From assembly GCF_020382885.2 (NCBI RefSeq), contig NC_058493.1, forward strand, positions 28,030,999 to 28,094,998: DNA of 64,000 nucleotides, written 5' to 3'. This document shows, one piece after another, positions 23,411 through 37,600 of the stretch. The DNA comes from Scatophagus argus (Eukaryota; Chordata; Actinopteri; Scatophagidae). Every line of letters begins with the position of its first letter. The first letter of the stretch is position 1. The translations under genes and the position numbers were made by a program. A model generated the notes under the pieces. The model saw only the letters and a program-made list of their open reading frames with translations, did not search any database and had not been told where the DNA came from.

Positions 23411-23970
23411 CAACACCTGTCAACAATACTTTGACTACAGTCTCCGTGTTTGTGTCCTGACTGGAATCCGATGGCCCCAACGCCCTCCGCGGGATCGACA
23501 AACAGGTGCGTCTCCACGACACGTGGCTTCGTGACTGCGGTCCAGGTGATCCTCAGTGACCTCCCCGTGAGAGTTTCACCATTTCTGATGTTTGTTCTGC
23601 ATTCATTCAAATCAGGCAGGTTCACAAACTTTAAAAAGTTCACACTCAAAAACATTATTTTCACTCCAAACAAGACAAGAGTTTAGTTTTCATCAACTCA
23701 GGTTTAATCACATAACCAGCCATGATACAAAAATAGACTCTGTGCTTTACTTTCAAACAAACAAGCCCCACTTTCAGTTCTAACGTTTAAAAACAAAAAC
23801 GTGAGTCATAATAACACTAACTGTTGAAGTGTAGAAGTGTGTGTTCACCCTGAGCAGAATGAATCATAGGCTCAGTAAAAGATGTTTGGGTGTGTGGCGG
23901 GACACAAACGTGCTGTGACGGGGTTATGAAGGGCATTAGGTTTAAAAAAATTATAAAACAAGAAAAAGTT

Positions 23971-23976
23971 TTTATT
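23971..23976 (-). terminator. dis3l: Possible poly(A) signal of dis3l
   Basis: AATAAA on the minus strand, about 970 bases beyond the dis3l stop codon. An ATTAAA at 24198-24203 is an alternative about 745 bases beyond it. I cannot choose between them from sequence alone. Confidence 0.25.
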
Positions 23977-24599
23977 TTCTGAGCATAAAGTGTTGACTTG
24001 ACGAGAAAAAGTCTGAAAAGTCGTGTGGAAGTCAGTCGTTATGATACCTTCATGCTAAAATACTGCGTTTCTGCTTTGATCTGAAAGGTCAGGAAAGTCA
24101 ACAACATTCAACAGCCTGCTGTAAGTCAGCTTTTTCTGGCAAATATATGACCTTATAATCTCAGAGAATATCGGAGATTTTCTTGCATATTTACCGCTTT
24201 AATATCAGAGAATATCTTCTGTTTTCTCCAGCCAAATGTAGGACTTTTCCTTACCTAATGGCTGTACTGCGCCGCCGCAGCTTCCTGCTCATAAACTCAT
24301 TAAACAAGTTTGAAATCGATTGGTTAAAAAGATTCACAGCGTGATCAGCTCGGTGACGTTCAGCAGACGCTAACAGCCAAAACGTTACACAAAGGAAATC
24401 AGGTTATCGTGTCATTAATTCCTGATGTTGAACTGTAGTTAATGCTCTTATAATTCACGTTTCCTTGAACATCATCAAACACCTCATGTGTGCTTCGCAT
24501 CGTGAAGCATCTGATGATGATTCAGAGCGTGCAGACGAATGTGCCCTCGTGATTCAAAAAACGCAGGAGAAATTTAACACTAACCATTTGTGAAAGAGA

Positions 24600-24790
24600 A
24601 AATCGTCTTCCGCCTGTGGCTTCCTGGATGCCGTCCTCCCAGACCAGCTCGAGGTCCTTGAAGACGTTTCACCTGTCGTCCCAGAGGCTTCTTCAGTTCG
24701 GACTGGCAGGTGTGGAGTCTCAGGCACTTAACCTCATTGTCATTGTGTTGATCTGTCCCGTCAAAGGTGAACACCTTCTGACACCATGAC
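24600..24790 (+). repeat. Dispersed teleost repeat (gaagacgtttcacct type)
   Basis: It contains ttgaagacgtttcacctgtc and agaggcttcttcagttc, wording common to an abundant fish interspersed repeat. It is probably within the 3' UTR or 3' flank of dis3l. The 64-aa minus frame across it is not a gene. Confidence 0.5.
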
Positions 24791-24947
24791 TCATGTGACC
24801 TGAATGACTCACATGATGGTTGGGGGGGTTCAGCGACTCACACGTCACCTCGAGAACCCTCAAGTTAATGACCCGTCAGGAGGTTAAATTCCTGGGAGCA
24901 GTTGCAGTACTCCAGGACCTACCGTGTCACTCCATCTCCAGCTGAAT

Positions 24948-26179
24948 CTACGCTGTCGTCGCACACACCTGTGCAGCCACGTCCTGGTCCATCAGAGCCA
25001 ACTCCCTCACCTCCTCCAGGAGGGTGTACAGGTTGGGAGTCTTGCTCTGACTGAACACTCTCTCCTCTCTGGAGAGTCTGGGCCTCTGGGCGGCCTTCTC
25101 CTGGGCCTGCTGGGTGGCCTCCTCGGCCAGGCGCACCACCTCCTGGACCAGCTGGCCGCGGCCCTGGGGGCGGAGCTGCTGGGGCTCGGCGCTGCAGTGG
25201 GGCTTGTTGCTGATGACCTCGAGGTTTAGGCTGTCTGCATGGCAAGGTGTGGAGTGGACAGAAATACGGACCTGAGGGGGGCACAGCGTTGTTAATCATC
25301 AGTACTTGTGGTGTCGGACCAATCGGATAGAGCTGTGGGCGGAGCTTTTAGTGAGACTACAGACCACAAATGAATTATATATTATCTTTGTTCCCTGTGG
25401 AGTTTCGACCACTAGGGGTGCTGTGGAGCAGAGTGTTTAGAGAGTTGGTCCTTGTATTGTTTGTAAGCACTGACTGTATAAAAATGGACAACATGAGACC
25501 TCCCCATAAGTGAAGCCCAAAACATCTGGACGCCCCCTGGTGGCTGGCTGCAGCACAGCCTGTAAAATCCTCCATGTTAGCAGAAAGGACAAAATAAAAA
25601 CTCAAAATGTGTCATCCATTTTTACATGTCAGCGGCTAAAACGTGTAACACATGTAAACAAAGCAAGAATATTAAAAAAATACTCAACAAATTCAGCACT
25701 CCAGATATTTTACAAGGAGGGAAATGAACCTGGAAAATAATTTGAACGCAAGCTTGTCCAGAATGACCTAAACATCCACTATTATTTAGACTTTTATATG
25801 ATTAATACTTAAATAACATCCAGTTTGACTTTAATTCACATGAACACATCTGGAACAGAAGGGGTCGTGTTGATGGGGGTCCTGAGTCGGTCAGACCGGA
25901 CTGTCGGGATACGTCTTACGATAAACTTTGTCTTGGACACGTCAGGTGTCCTGATGAGAAGCGCACAGTGTAAACTTTGTGCTGAGGTCAGCAGATGTGC
26001 GACTCACCGTGATGTGGTCAAACAGTCTGAAGGTGGAGGTGCCGCAGCTGGAGGTGGTGGCGATGTGGTCCGAGTGCTGTCGTATGGAGCCGCTCTGCCA
26101 CTCACAGCTGCCGTCCTGTCCTGCCGCCACCACCAGACCCTCCCGGTTCTTCAGATACACCGGCCCCTTCACGCCGTAC
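24948..26179 (-). CDS. dis3l: dis3l exons 17-18: S1 domain and C-terminal tail
   Basis: Exons 26008-26179 and 24948-25271, covering residues 884-1048. They hold the end of the S1 RNA-binding fold ([37 protein letters not shown]) and an acidic/Gln-rich, probably helical tail. The tail ends in [18 protein letters not shown], a conserved DIS3L C-terminal block. The final residues after it differ from mammals. Confidence 0.94.
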
Positions 26180-29100
26180 CTGCAGGAGAACAGGTGGAGT
26201 CAGGGTTGCTGGGCTCGTTACACCATCACAACTCCAGTTTGACGTTCACTCAGCGCTCTGCTGCAGGGGGAGGAGTAGATGTTTTTGCAGCAAAGACTTT
26301 GCAGCTTTGCCAAAAATCACCCAAAGACTTTTTCCCAAGTTTGCCACTGGACTTGATATGGTTAAAAAGTTAAAAACAGAGCAGAGAAACAGGACAACAG
26401 CTGTCAGTGCGCACTACGTTTCATTAATGTGACAGAAAACGCAGAAACTCTCTGGTTATCACTGAAACGACTTGAGCAGACATCGAAAACAAGTGACAGT
26501 CTGTTTTCTGCCGAGCGACCATTCATACATCAGCCTCAACGCGCTGCTGGATTTGCTCTTCCTGACGACGGCAACACAAACAGGACACGGCCGCCGTCAT
26601 CCTCTAGAAATAACCAACCTGACTACAAACTGATCTGAAACTAATCTGTCGGCAAGCAGCCCCACTTAAACCCCCAGTGAGTTTCTTACTCTGGGACGAA
26701 CACCAGCACGCCGTTGTTTCGCATGGAGTAGATGACGGCGTCGGCCACGCAGCGCTCGTCCGTCTGAGGGTCTCGCTCTTTGAAGTAGAGACACTGGAAC
26801 AAAGCGGTGGAGAGCTTCTGGGCCCGCTGGGCTGCCTGCAGGGGCCACAGACAGGTCAGAACAGTTCACACACCAAGAGGTGAGTCGTCACACAACCGCA
26901 CTGACCCGGTTCTTGTTGTTGATGTGCTGAGCCATCTCCTCCACTTCCTTGTTGCTCGCTACTGCTTTCCCAGGGCCCAAGCCTCTCTCCACGTCCAGGG
27001 CTGCGCTGAGAAGGCGGTGGACCACCATGTCGGCATAGCGACGGATGGGCGAGGTGAAGTGGGTGTAACGGTCCAGAGCCAGACCTAAGACACAGAAAAA
27101 AGAACGGAAATCGTATTTAAAAAAAACATTAAACAGCAGATCCAGTTCCACTGAATAATGAGGAACATCCCGACTGTTTGGTGTACCGTAATGGTAGTAC
27201 TGGTCTTGGGACTGGAGACCAGTGGAGAAGTAGACAGCCTGTGACATGGCTGTGGTGGCCATCATCCTCAGCAGCCTGTTCACCAGCGGGTCCTGAGGGT
27301 CCACAGCCCGGTCCAGAGACTCGGCTAAGGATTTGTTGGTCCTGGAGGAACACAGTTAACCCGTTCAGATACGCAGCTCTCTTCTCATCGACTGTGTGTG
27401 CTCACGGCTGCAGTGGTGGAAAATCACGATGCAGGAAAACAGAATCTCAGCAGCCACTGCAGTAAAGTGGAACAGATCACCTCAGGCGTGTAGCCTGATT
27501 CATGGTCATGCGCAGCTGTGATTCATGGTCGAGCTCAGCCTCTCAGCCGTGCGTTTCTGTGAGCCTTAAAAACATTCACAAATTGTGCACCAGGACCCGA
27601 GTCACCTGGGATCGATGGTGAATCCTCTGGACGTCGCGCTCTCCACCAGCTGGCTGAAGAACTCCTGCCGGGGTGGCGGGTGACGTCGCAGCAGAGCCTG
27701 ATGAGGGAAGGTCTCCTGGATCTTGCGCGCCACCCAGTGGTTGGCGTAGATCATGCACTCAGCCACAGTCTCGTGGACCTCCAGAGGCTGCCGGGGCACC
27801 AGGGCCGTGATGTTCCTCTCCTCGTCCAGCTGGGCTCGCACCTGAGGAGGGATGGTAGCAGACACTACTTACTCTACACCATCTTGTTTCAGCAATGAAT
27901 CCCAGGAGACGTCTACTGTTTTAACCAACGCTGTTTCAGCGCAAATAAAAATAAAAGAGGAGAAACCGATTATACCTCCACCCCTTCCAGCTCCAGAGCG
28001 CCTCCTTTGTCCCTCTGAGCCCGGAGGTTTCTGGCTACATGTGTCAGCAGCTCCAGAGCCTGCGTGAGCTCGGCCAGCTTAGCGTCCTTCTCCTCAGGCT
28101 TCAGCCGGGCCAGCTCCGGCACCTCCGCCTCCTCTCCATTGAGGAGCGCCTGGGCCAGCTCGTAGTGGAGCTGGTAGGAGGAGCGGATGACCGTGCGACC
28201 AAACCACACCTTGTTGACGGCGAAGGTACTCGCATCGAGCTCCCACAGCACGCTCATGGCATACCTGGAGTTGAGAGCGAACACACGCACATGAACGTGC
28301 AGACAGTTCGTCTCAGTGCGCTCACTAACACGAGCTGACTAGCTAAACAAAATAACACAGAGACGAGGAGTTTACTGACCGGTCGACTCCTCCCAGCAGA
28401 GAGCAGAGGTCTGCACTGAGAACAGCAGGCAGCATGTCGTACCTGCGGTCGGCCAGGTAGTAGGTCGTAGCCCTGAGACGGAGACAGAAGAATCAAGGGT
28501 AACTACATATTCCGTATTTTCCACCTCCTGTCCTTCAGATCACCAAGTACTGATGTGAAGTACATCAGTTATTTGTTTCCATGCATAAATAAATCTTCCT
28601 TATTTTTACCCTCCGATGAGAAGTTTCAAAACTGAAGATCTAAAAAACTATTTAAAGGGAAAAATGATTTGTGCAAAACAAGACAAACAACATCATCAAA
28701 CCACTGAAGTAAAGGTTTCAAACTAAATGTCACTGGTTTCTAAAACCTCAGACATCCACTGTGTTGGCCCCTACAGACAAACCGTTTGAGAACGTTGTGG
28801 GAACGTTGCAGAGGGGTGACGCCCCGCCTCAGCTTCACGTCAAAGTGGTTGCAGGTGTTAGACGGTGACGCGCCTCACCTGTTTTAACAGCCAATCAGCT
28901 AGCAGAGTCGGCTGCTCAAGTCGGCTACAAACTGCCAGCCCGTCATGAGGAGAAATGAGGAGCTGGCCTGATTAGTTTGTTGAAGGATTAGCCGTGTCTG
29001 TGGGAGACTTCAAATTTACGGCCAACCTTTTAACTCTCTGCTGCTCGCACTGGCTCAGCCACTACGCACCTGTGGTTTTCGTCTTTTCATCAGTACTAGA

Positions 29101-32100
29101 AATGCAGCTGCAACTCACCGTCAGTCTGCTCATTCAGGATGCTGCAGAGAAACGCCTGAAAGGCCGGCACTTCGAGGCACAGAGAGTCGTTACTATGGAA
29201 ACTACGCAGGCAGCAACCTTCGGACGCTTAAACAAAGCTAATTTGGAAAAATAAATGTTTCTGGTATTTCTGCGATAACTCAGCGAGCTCCTAACCTTGA
29301 ACGAGCTTCCAGGTCGGTGAGCGAGCCCTCGGTGACAAAGTGGGTGACGTCTGCGATGTGGACTCCCAGCTCCAGGAGCGTCCCGCCGGCGAGGCTGCGC
29401 ACCGACAGCGTGTCGTCTACGTCTTCGCAGCCCCGCGGATCGATGCTGAACACCACGTGAGTCTGCCGGAGGTCCCGTCGCTCTGCTACCTGGGCGGGAT
29501 CCATCCTCCACGGCCTCTCAGGTGAGTTGACCGGCATCTCCCTCAGCTGAGCAGACAGGAAACGCAAGGTTACCGAGGGTGTCAAAAAGATGCAGAGCAT
29601 TAGACACGGTCCTCCTCAGGCCAATAGCACCGCAAACTGACTGCAATTCACATAGAGGGCACTCGTGAGTTAGTCCTCAGTGAACGGGAGTAAATGGAGC
29701 CAGCTGGCTGAAATAATTACTTACAACTACTTGCAGACAAAAACAAAAATTTTATTTTAATTTTTGCAAATATATAATCAATATATCAGAATTGAAAAGA
29801 AAGAATAATAATATTCGTTCGTTTTCCTTACAGGACAGACTGTTTCACCTGTAAAGTGCTAGCATTCTGCTAATGTATACTGATTGGTCGGTAAAAGATT
29901 TACGACTACCTGTGCAACCTTAGGAAAGGCTAACTTAAATCATCATCGTCACATGAACATAATCACAGTAATTCGTTTTTGTGTATTATCATCCTTATTT
30001 TCCCAATGGACGCTACAGCACACGTCAGAAGCGTTGTTAAAACAAAACACAAACGTAGTGCTTGATTGATGTGTGAAACCAAAATGGCGAAAGCCGTAAA
30101 CTGGCGCGTATGCCGCAAGTTATAAATGATCATACAGAAAGCCGCGAAAATGTAATCTAATGGAATTATACTGAAAAGATAAATACAATTGGCAGAATTT
30201 TTACACCATAAAACATCATATTTTGGAGCTACTGTTCCATAAGACCCTATTCGTTTTGGACCACCTTGCGAGCGCCCCCTACCTAACCGGAAGTTCTTCC
30301 AGATTCTTCCAAAACCAAAGTGATGGGACAAAATTCCCTTCCTGCATTAGTAATTTTTTTATTTTATTTTTCTGTGAGTTAAACAGAGTTATGAGTCTTT
30401 CACAGTGGAAAGAGATGCTGTACACAAACGGATTCTGAACAGCTTTTATTTGGAATTCAGGCTTCTGTGTTGGGATCCGAGTGCAGAAACACCCAGTGGA
30501 AGAGCTGGTGACCAGTCTGTATTGAGTACATGAATACAGATGTTAGCTGAAGCGTTAACTGATGTCAGCAGCCTGATCACCTGCATCGAAAACCAACCTC
30601 GCAAAATTACAAATCACGCAACTGAACAAACGCTTGCGATGAACTGGCTACGCTATACAAAGAGTCTGTTTTTGTTTTGTTTTTTTTTTTGTTTGTGAAT
30701 CTGGGTAGAAAACTGAGATGCTGAGTACTGAAACCCTTCCCTGTTTATCGGTATGTAGATAACACAATGAGAAGTGGGAGATAAAATTGTGCTTGTTTTC
30801 AATATTTGTGGGTTGCTTTGTATGAGTTGTTGAATTCTCATTCATCTGTACTGATCTTTTGTACAGTGTTCACTGGCTTTGAATTGTGTATGAATGTATT
30901 TTTTTCCTGTCGATATTAATGTCTACTGATGTAATCTGTCTATGTATATATGACAAGTGTCAACCCCAGGACAATTAGCTGATTGCCATGGCATCAGCAA
31001 ATGGGGATGAGTTGAAATAAACAAACACGTATGAATAATTTATTTTGCTTTGGGCTGAGAGGAGACCATCAGATATTATGTGCCGTGCTGAGACATGTCT
31101 TTCACCAGAGGCCTTTCTGTACAAAAGGAAATGAGCAATGTGAACTAAAAGAAAAGTCCTTGGATTGTTGTCACATGAAAGAAGTAAACGGGTAAACATT
31201 GGCAGGATGATCTGGGAAGGATGAAAGAAATGTGAGCATTGAGCATTCAAACCATTCATGTCTGTGTCCTCATTGGGTAAATATCCTTTACAAACGCTGA
31301 TGGACTCTTGTGGTACGGAAGAGAAACTCTGCACTGGAAAAAGGCTGTGATGTATAACATGGCCTCTTGGGGGCAGCATCAACGCACGAGGAGTTACCCA
31401 CCCACAGCGTGCAACGAACGAGGAGTTTTCAAAAACGTATAAATAAAAAAAGAACAACACTGCGACAATTCAGGTGGGCTTTTAAACATCAGATCTCAGT
31501 CACCCAAAGCTGAGTTTCAGAGGCTTATTTTCCATCACTGACTGATTTAATCATCACGGAAAAATCTGAAGGTCACTCTTCATTTTTGGCAGATTCTGAG
31601 GTCGCTCTTCTACAGCGTTTATTAATTCATGTCAAATACACGCAGTGCACCCCTCCAGTCCAGCTGAACTTCTATTTCTTCCACCTCTTCAGGTGAAGAG
31701 GAGATGAAATTCAGTGACACTTAATGCATGCGCTCGGAAAGCGTGGTTTACCCTCACTTCCCCACTGACCTGTGCATCTGAGAAGGGAGGCACGTGGATG
31801 CAGTTCTCGATGAGGATGGTCTGGACCTCGGTCTCCAGCTCCCCGGCCCGGCCCAGCACCCGCACGCTGTGGCCGTTGGGATAGAGCGACGTGCTTTCCC
31901 ATGAATCGATGCGCACCACCACCCTGTGGTCCTGGGAGAAGAAGACGGGGAAAAGAGTTTAAATTAACTCAACATTGGACACATTTTGAGATGTTAAAAA
32001 CTGCATTTTTTCCTTTTTTTACTCTTACATTTAAAACTCGTAATATTCCTGTGAAATGATCTTAAAATGCAGATCCCAGACAAACCAAAGTCTTATATTC

Positions 32101-34611
32101 TCACGAGTCTGTGAGGAAATTCGTCAGTGGCCACAGGAACTTAAACCAAACCTGCAGAGTGTCAGCCTGCTGAGTACTGATGCGGATCTTGGGGATGCGG
32201 CGGTCCCAGGGAATAGCAAGGATACGCTGGGAATTCCTGCTCTGGGACTGAGTCCCATCTCTGGGGGGAAAAGTGACCACATAGTCCCTCCAGTTCCTCT
32301 GCAGGATCCCCACAACGCGGCCTGTGGTTTAATGTCGGACATCAGCGGTTCACTTCTACACCACAGGTGTGACTGATGACAGTTAGTGCAGTGTTGTAAT
32401 ATTAAAACATTTCATAGTCTGACTATTATCTTGTATATTTTTTAATAAATACTGAAACAGAAAAAAATTGTCTCAACAGTATCAAAACGTGTCTCATCTC
32501 CAAAGTCCAAGCTCACAGTGGATGGCGAACATGGATGTTAACACTGCAGCTATCAAAGGTTTTAGACCTCCAGGAAGCTTTTTGCCTCCAAACATAACTC
32601 GGTTTAGCCAAAAACCTTACGTGCTTTACCTTTATTATATATTAAAAAATGAATCATTTTTTCAGGGTTCATCCAAATATGTTGTTTTTAAACAATGCTG
32701 ACTGGATGAAATGTGGTGTTTTAGTACCTGTATAGCCAGATGGACAACAGGAATCCAGAAAAAAGGAAAGCTCACCGCTACAGGACAAATTAAATTCTGA
32801 GAAAAGGCTTCTTTTTATGTTTCTGTTGATCAGTGTTTGAGATCTTGCAGATCAGCAGGCAAACAAACAAACAAATGGGACAGCAAACCTAATGGCGTTC
32901 AGTTCAGCCTCAGTGGATGGACGTCCCCACCTGTCGGCATCGGTTTGCTCTGGTTTTCCTCTCCGCTCCTGTCCTCCGCCTGGGCCTCCGACAGGGCCGT
33001 GACCCTCCCTCTCCACTCACTCTTTGGCAGCAGCTCCACCACAACCGTGTCGCCGTGCATGGCTCTGTTCCGATTCTTACCGCCGTACACCAGCACGCCG
33101 CCGCTCAGATCTGAGATCAACGAGAGACAGGAAATGATGACACAGACAAAGACGGCAGGCTCAGGACAAAACTGTGAAAGATGAGCTGCTCAGGCACTGC
33201 AGATGGAAATCAGCTCATACGCGATTCTGCTATTAGAGATTCAAGTGTTTTGTACTCGGACTCTGATAGAAATAAAGATAATAAACCAACCACGGACCAA
33301 ATGACCGTACGGCTGCTGCAGCTTCTCACCTGTGTCCTTGTTAGGCAAACCCTCCGTCAGCACAAAGGCTTCACTGTGGTGTTTGTTGATATTCAGAGTG
33401 CCCTGAAAGGAGAGTAGAAAAGTATGAACATTAATATAGTTTAATTCAACCTGTTAAAACAGGACTGGCCCTTTGAAAGGCTCAGACATACTCCGACTGA
33501 GCGTGCTCAGCACTTGTAAGATTCTACTTGAAGCAAGTTGACTCTCATATTGGTGGCAGATCCGGGCTCAAATCTCATGTTTTACTGGATATTTTTTTCC
33601 AGAAGCATTACAAGAAGTCTTTTCCTAATTTCCAGTCCAATGTCACAACTGTTGTCATAATGAAAGACTCATAAGACATAAAGCTGCCGTGTGGGCTTGT
33701 ACCTTCATGTAACGCCCAGATTTGATTCCAGCCTCCAGGACTTCAGCGGGCAGATGTTCGACAAACTCCTTCTGCGAGCCCTCACTCTCCTTCTCTTGCA
33801 GCGCCTGGGAAATGGAGCCGTGCAGCTCGTGAGCCGCCTTCAGATCCGGCCAAAAGTCCCGCAAAAAGTCCTGAAAAACAAAGACGCATTTCAGGAAAAG
33901 ATGAAACAAAAAGTAAGATTATGGGTCAGGGGATAACGTGGCTGCTCATTCTGCCGTAAAGGCACGACAATTTTGGATACTTTCCAATTAAAATTAGTGT
34001 AAAATAAACAACTGGCTGTGTGGTGCTTGGCCTAGTTTTAAAGACATCACTGCAGGATGTTTGGTCCTTTTACACTAAAATGCAGCTGAATCAGCTAAGC
34101 ATTGTGAAGTAAAACAGGAGCAACAAGTTTTATTCTAATGACATGAGAGTGCAGACAAGATCAATACAATCAGCACAGTCTGAAGTTTGGACACCCAAGA
34201 CTCGAGTCACCAGTTCAGTCTGTGACCATGTGAGATCTGAACCCAGTCTGTCCTTCAGTTCCTGAGTTCTGCTGCTGAATGATGGACAGGAAACACCATG
34301 AGGTCACAGTGAGGCTGACCTTTGACTCTTTGGGTTGGAAAATGTCATCACTTCATCATTTTATCCTGTTAGACATTTGGATGAAATTTCTGTCACGTGT
34401 AGTGTGTGAATTCTTGAGCGTTCGGATTAACTGAGCATGTTGGTTGGTTACCTGCAGGTGTGTCACGTACCTGGACGGAGATGACGTACACTCCTGAATT
34501 GAGGCTGCTGTACTGAGCCACAGCATCCTGGTCCTCTGTGATCATCACGACATCCATCAGACCTGCCAGGTGGTTGTGGTACCACACTGCCGCAGAGTAC
34601 ACACACCTACA

Positions 34612-34651
<40 letters not shown>

Positions 34652-37600
34652 GCTTGCCTGTTAAAGCCCTAACCGTGATGTGTTTACGGTCTCGTTTGAC
34701 GACAGCAGATCGCACCTGCAGCCTTCTGTCTTTCAAACTGAAAACTTCAGACGACATAATGTACAGCAGTAAAGAGTAAGCAGTACTTTTACTGTGCCTA
34801 ATTATCTCTTCCCTCTGCATTCAGGTAAAGACGGGCATCTGCCGACCGAACGTTTTCATCTCATCTGCAGAAAGTTTAACCTGTGCAGCAGATACCACAG
34901 CAGATCTGATTTTTTTTTTGCAGTTGGAAATCAATAAAAATAAATCAAAGCATCAGCACATTCATCTTCATTTAGTGCACTCACAGAGCATCAAGCTGTT
35001 GAACGCTCCTTTACTGCTGCGCATGTGCCCACATCTATAGGGGGCTGAGTTCTGTTCAGTTCGAGACATTCTGGTGCACTTGAAGTAGAAAACAAGTATA
35101 ATTAACCAAGTCTATTATAAAGTCTATACTGTACATTGTCATTCTGAACAGCTCCTGCTTTCTTCATTATTATATGTCCTTTCTAGCTGAAGTGGAGGAA
35201 AAATATCTCAAGAAATACTGAAATTGCCCCTTCAGTCCTCAAGCTCCTATGGATGTGCCTGCTGTTAATGCTTGATTGACAGCTTAGCCAGCAGGGGGCC
35301 CAAAGTGGAACTCAGCACAACCTCAACTGAAGTTGGAAGGGTTGACACAATCCTGAGCTGCTGAGCTACCCGACTGCTGGCTCAAGCTTCATCCTTACTG
35401 TGCAGACATGAGACTGAATCCTGGAGTTTTGGCTAAAAATGTTGCAGTGACCTTTGAGCACCAAATTCTAATCAGCTCATCTTTGAGTCCAAGCGGACAT
35501 TTGTGCAAATTTAAAAGAAATTTTAAAGAAAGGTATCGCACTGTGAGAATGGACCAAGCAGACAACCTGAAAATGTACTGAACATAAAACCCGCCTCAGA
35601 TGACAAGATGACACATTCGTTTAAATGAGTAAACATCAGGTTAGGATAACAGCATAATCCCTACTTATTATAAACTGCATGATTCTGAAACACACCCATA
35701 CACTATATAGACAAAAGTACTGGGACAGCTGACCATCACACCAACAGGGACTTTAATGGCGTCTCATTGTAAACACACAGACAGCTTTGCAGCTCTAACA
35801 GCTTCCACTCTTCTGTGAAGGCTTTCCACAACATGTTGGAGTGTTTCTGTGGGAATTTGTGCCCATTCATGCAGTAGAGCATTTGTGAGGTCACACACTG
35901 ATGTTGGACCAAAAGGCCTGGCTCACAATCTCCGTTCCAGTTCATCCCAAAGGTGTTGGATGGGGTTGAGGTCAGGGCTCTGTGTGGGCCAGTCAAGTTC
36001 TTCCACACCAAACTCATCCAACCATGTCTTTATGGAGCTTTGCTTTGTGCACTGGGGCACAGTCATGCTGGAATAGAAAAGGGCCTTCAACAAACTGTTG
36101 CCACAAAGTTGGAAGCATAGCATTGTCCAAAATGTCTTGGTGTGCTGAAGCATTAAGATTTCCCTCCACTGGAAGTCAGGGGCCGATGTCTGAATACTTT
36201 TGTCTATATAGTGTTTCTCCATGTATGCAGACACAAAACAAAGTAATACCTACAGTACTGTGCAAAAGTTTTAAGCAGGTGTGAAAAAATGCTGTAAACT
36301 AAAAATGCTGTCAAAAATATAAATAATTGTTTTATTTTTATCAATTTACAAAATGCAAGGTGAGCGAACAAAAGAAAAATCTAAATCAGTTCTTAAAGGT
36401 ACACTTGCAAAAAAATCAGGGATTTTATAGGATTATAGTCACGTGTATGATCAACCAATTAGACCAAACAGGTGCTAATGAGCATCAATTTCACAGGTAG
36501 GTTGAAACACAGTCATTTAATGAAACAGAAACAGCTGTGCAGGAGGCTTAAAACTGGGTGGGGAACAGTCAAACTCTGCTGCCGAGGTGAGGCTGTGGAA
36601 GCCAGTCTCATGTCACAGGTTGTACACCCAGGCAAGACTGAGCACAGCAACAAGACACAAGGTAGTTATGCTGCATCGCAAGGTCTCTCCCAGACAAGCA
36701 TTTCAAAGCAGACTGGGCTTTCAAGATGTGCTGTTCAAGATCTTTAGAGGAAGCACAAAGAAACGGTCAACGCTGAGGATCGTACACGCGGTGGTCAGCC
36801 AAGGAAACTTAGAGCGGCAGATGAAAAACACATCAAGCTTATTTCCCTTCGAAATCGGAAGATGTCCAGCAGTGCCATCAGCTCAGAACTGGCAGAAACC
36901 AGCGGGAACCAGGTACACCCATCTACTGTCCGGAGAAGTCTGGCCAAAAGTGGTCTTCATGGAAGACTTGCAGCCAAAAAGCCAGACCTCTGACATGGAA
37001 ACAAGGACAAGCAACTCAACTATGCATGAAAACATAGGAACTGGGCTGCAGAAAAATGGCAGCAGGTGCTCTGGACTGATGAGTCAAAGTTTGAAATACC
37101 TGGATGTAGCAGAAGGCAGGTTGTGTGCCGAAGGGCTGCAGAGTGGTTCAATAATGAGTGTCTGCAGGCAACAGTGAAGCATGGGGGAGGTTCTTTGCAA
37201 GTTTGGGGCTGCATTTCTGCAAATGGTGTTGGAGGTTTGGTCAGGATTAATGGTGTCCTCATTGTTGAGAAATACAGGCAGATACTCCATCATGCTATAC
37301 CATCAGGGAGGTGGATGATTGGCACCAAATTTATTCTGCAGCAGGACAACGACCCCAAACATACAGCCAATGTCATTAAGAACTATCTTCAGCGTGAAGA
37401 AGAACAAGAAGTCCTGGAAGTGATGGTCTGGCCCCCACAGAGCACAGAACTGCAGATGTTTCCCTGCAACCAATTCACACATTCCTAAAGACGTTTCTGA
37501 AGTTTCAGTGGTGCAGGCTGATCCAGTGTTTGGATCAAGATGCTCATGAAAGGAAATGTAGTCACCTCCAGCTGTTATTTCACCGTGTCAGATACATATT

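Larger units (their letters stand above)
22252..24947. other. Intergenic DNA between the Ig gene and dis3l
   Basis: No coding gene recognised. About 22290-22560 is CpG-containing with aacttccggtt and similar ETS-like words, so it might be a promoter. A tRNA-related SINE-like fragment lies at 23285-23410 and a dispersed repeat at 24600-24790. The dis3l 3' UTR must occupy the right part. Confidence 0.5.

Noticed and set aside
25825..26373. 182-codon open frame on the plus strand
   Set aside because: It is antisense to dis3l exon 17 and runs through flanking intron; the minus-strand protein is clearly the real one.
29963..30331. 122-codon minus frame
   Set aside because: It lies inside copy 1 of the 0.65-kb repeat and is not kept open in copy 2.
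30975..31460. 161-codon minus frame in dis3l intron 9
   Set aside because: It lies wholly in an intron between exons 9 and 10, with no homology to any family I know.
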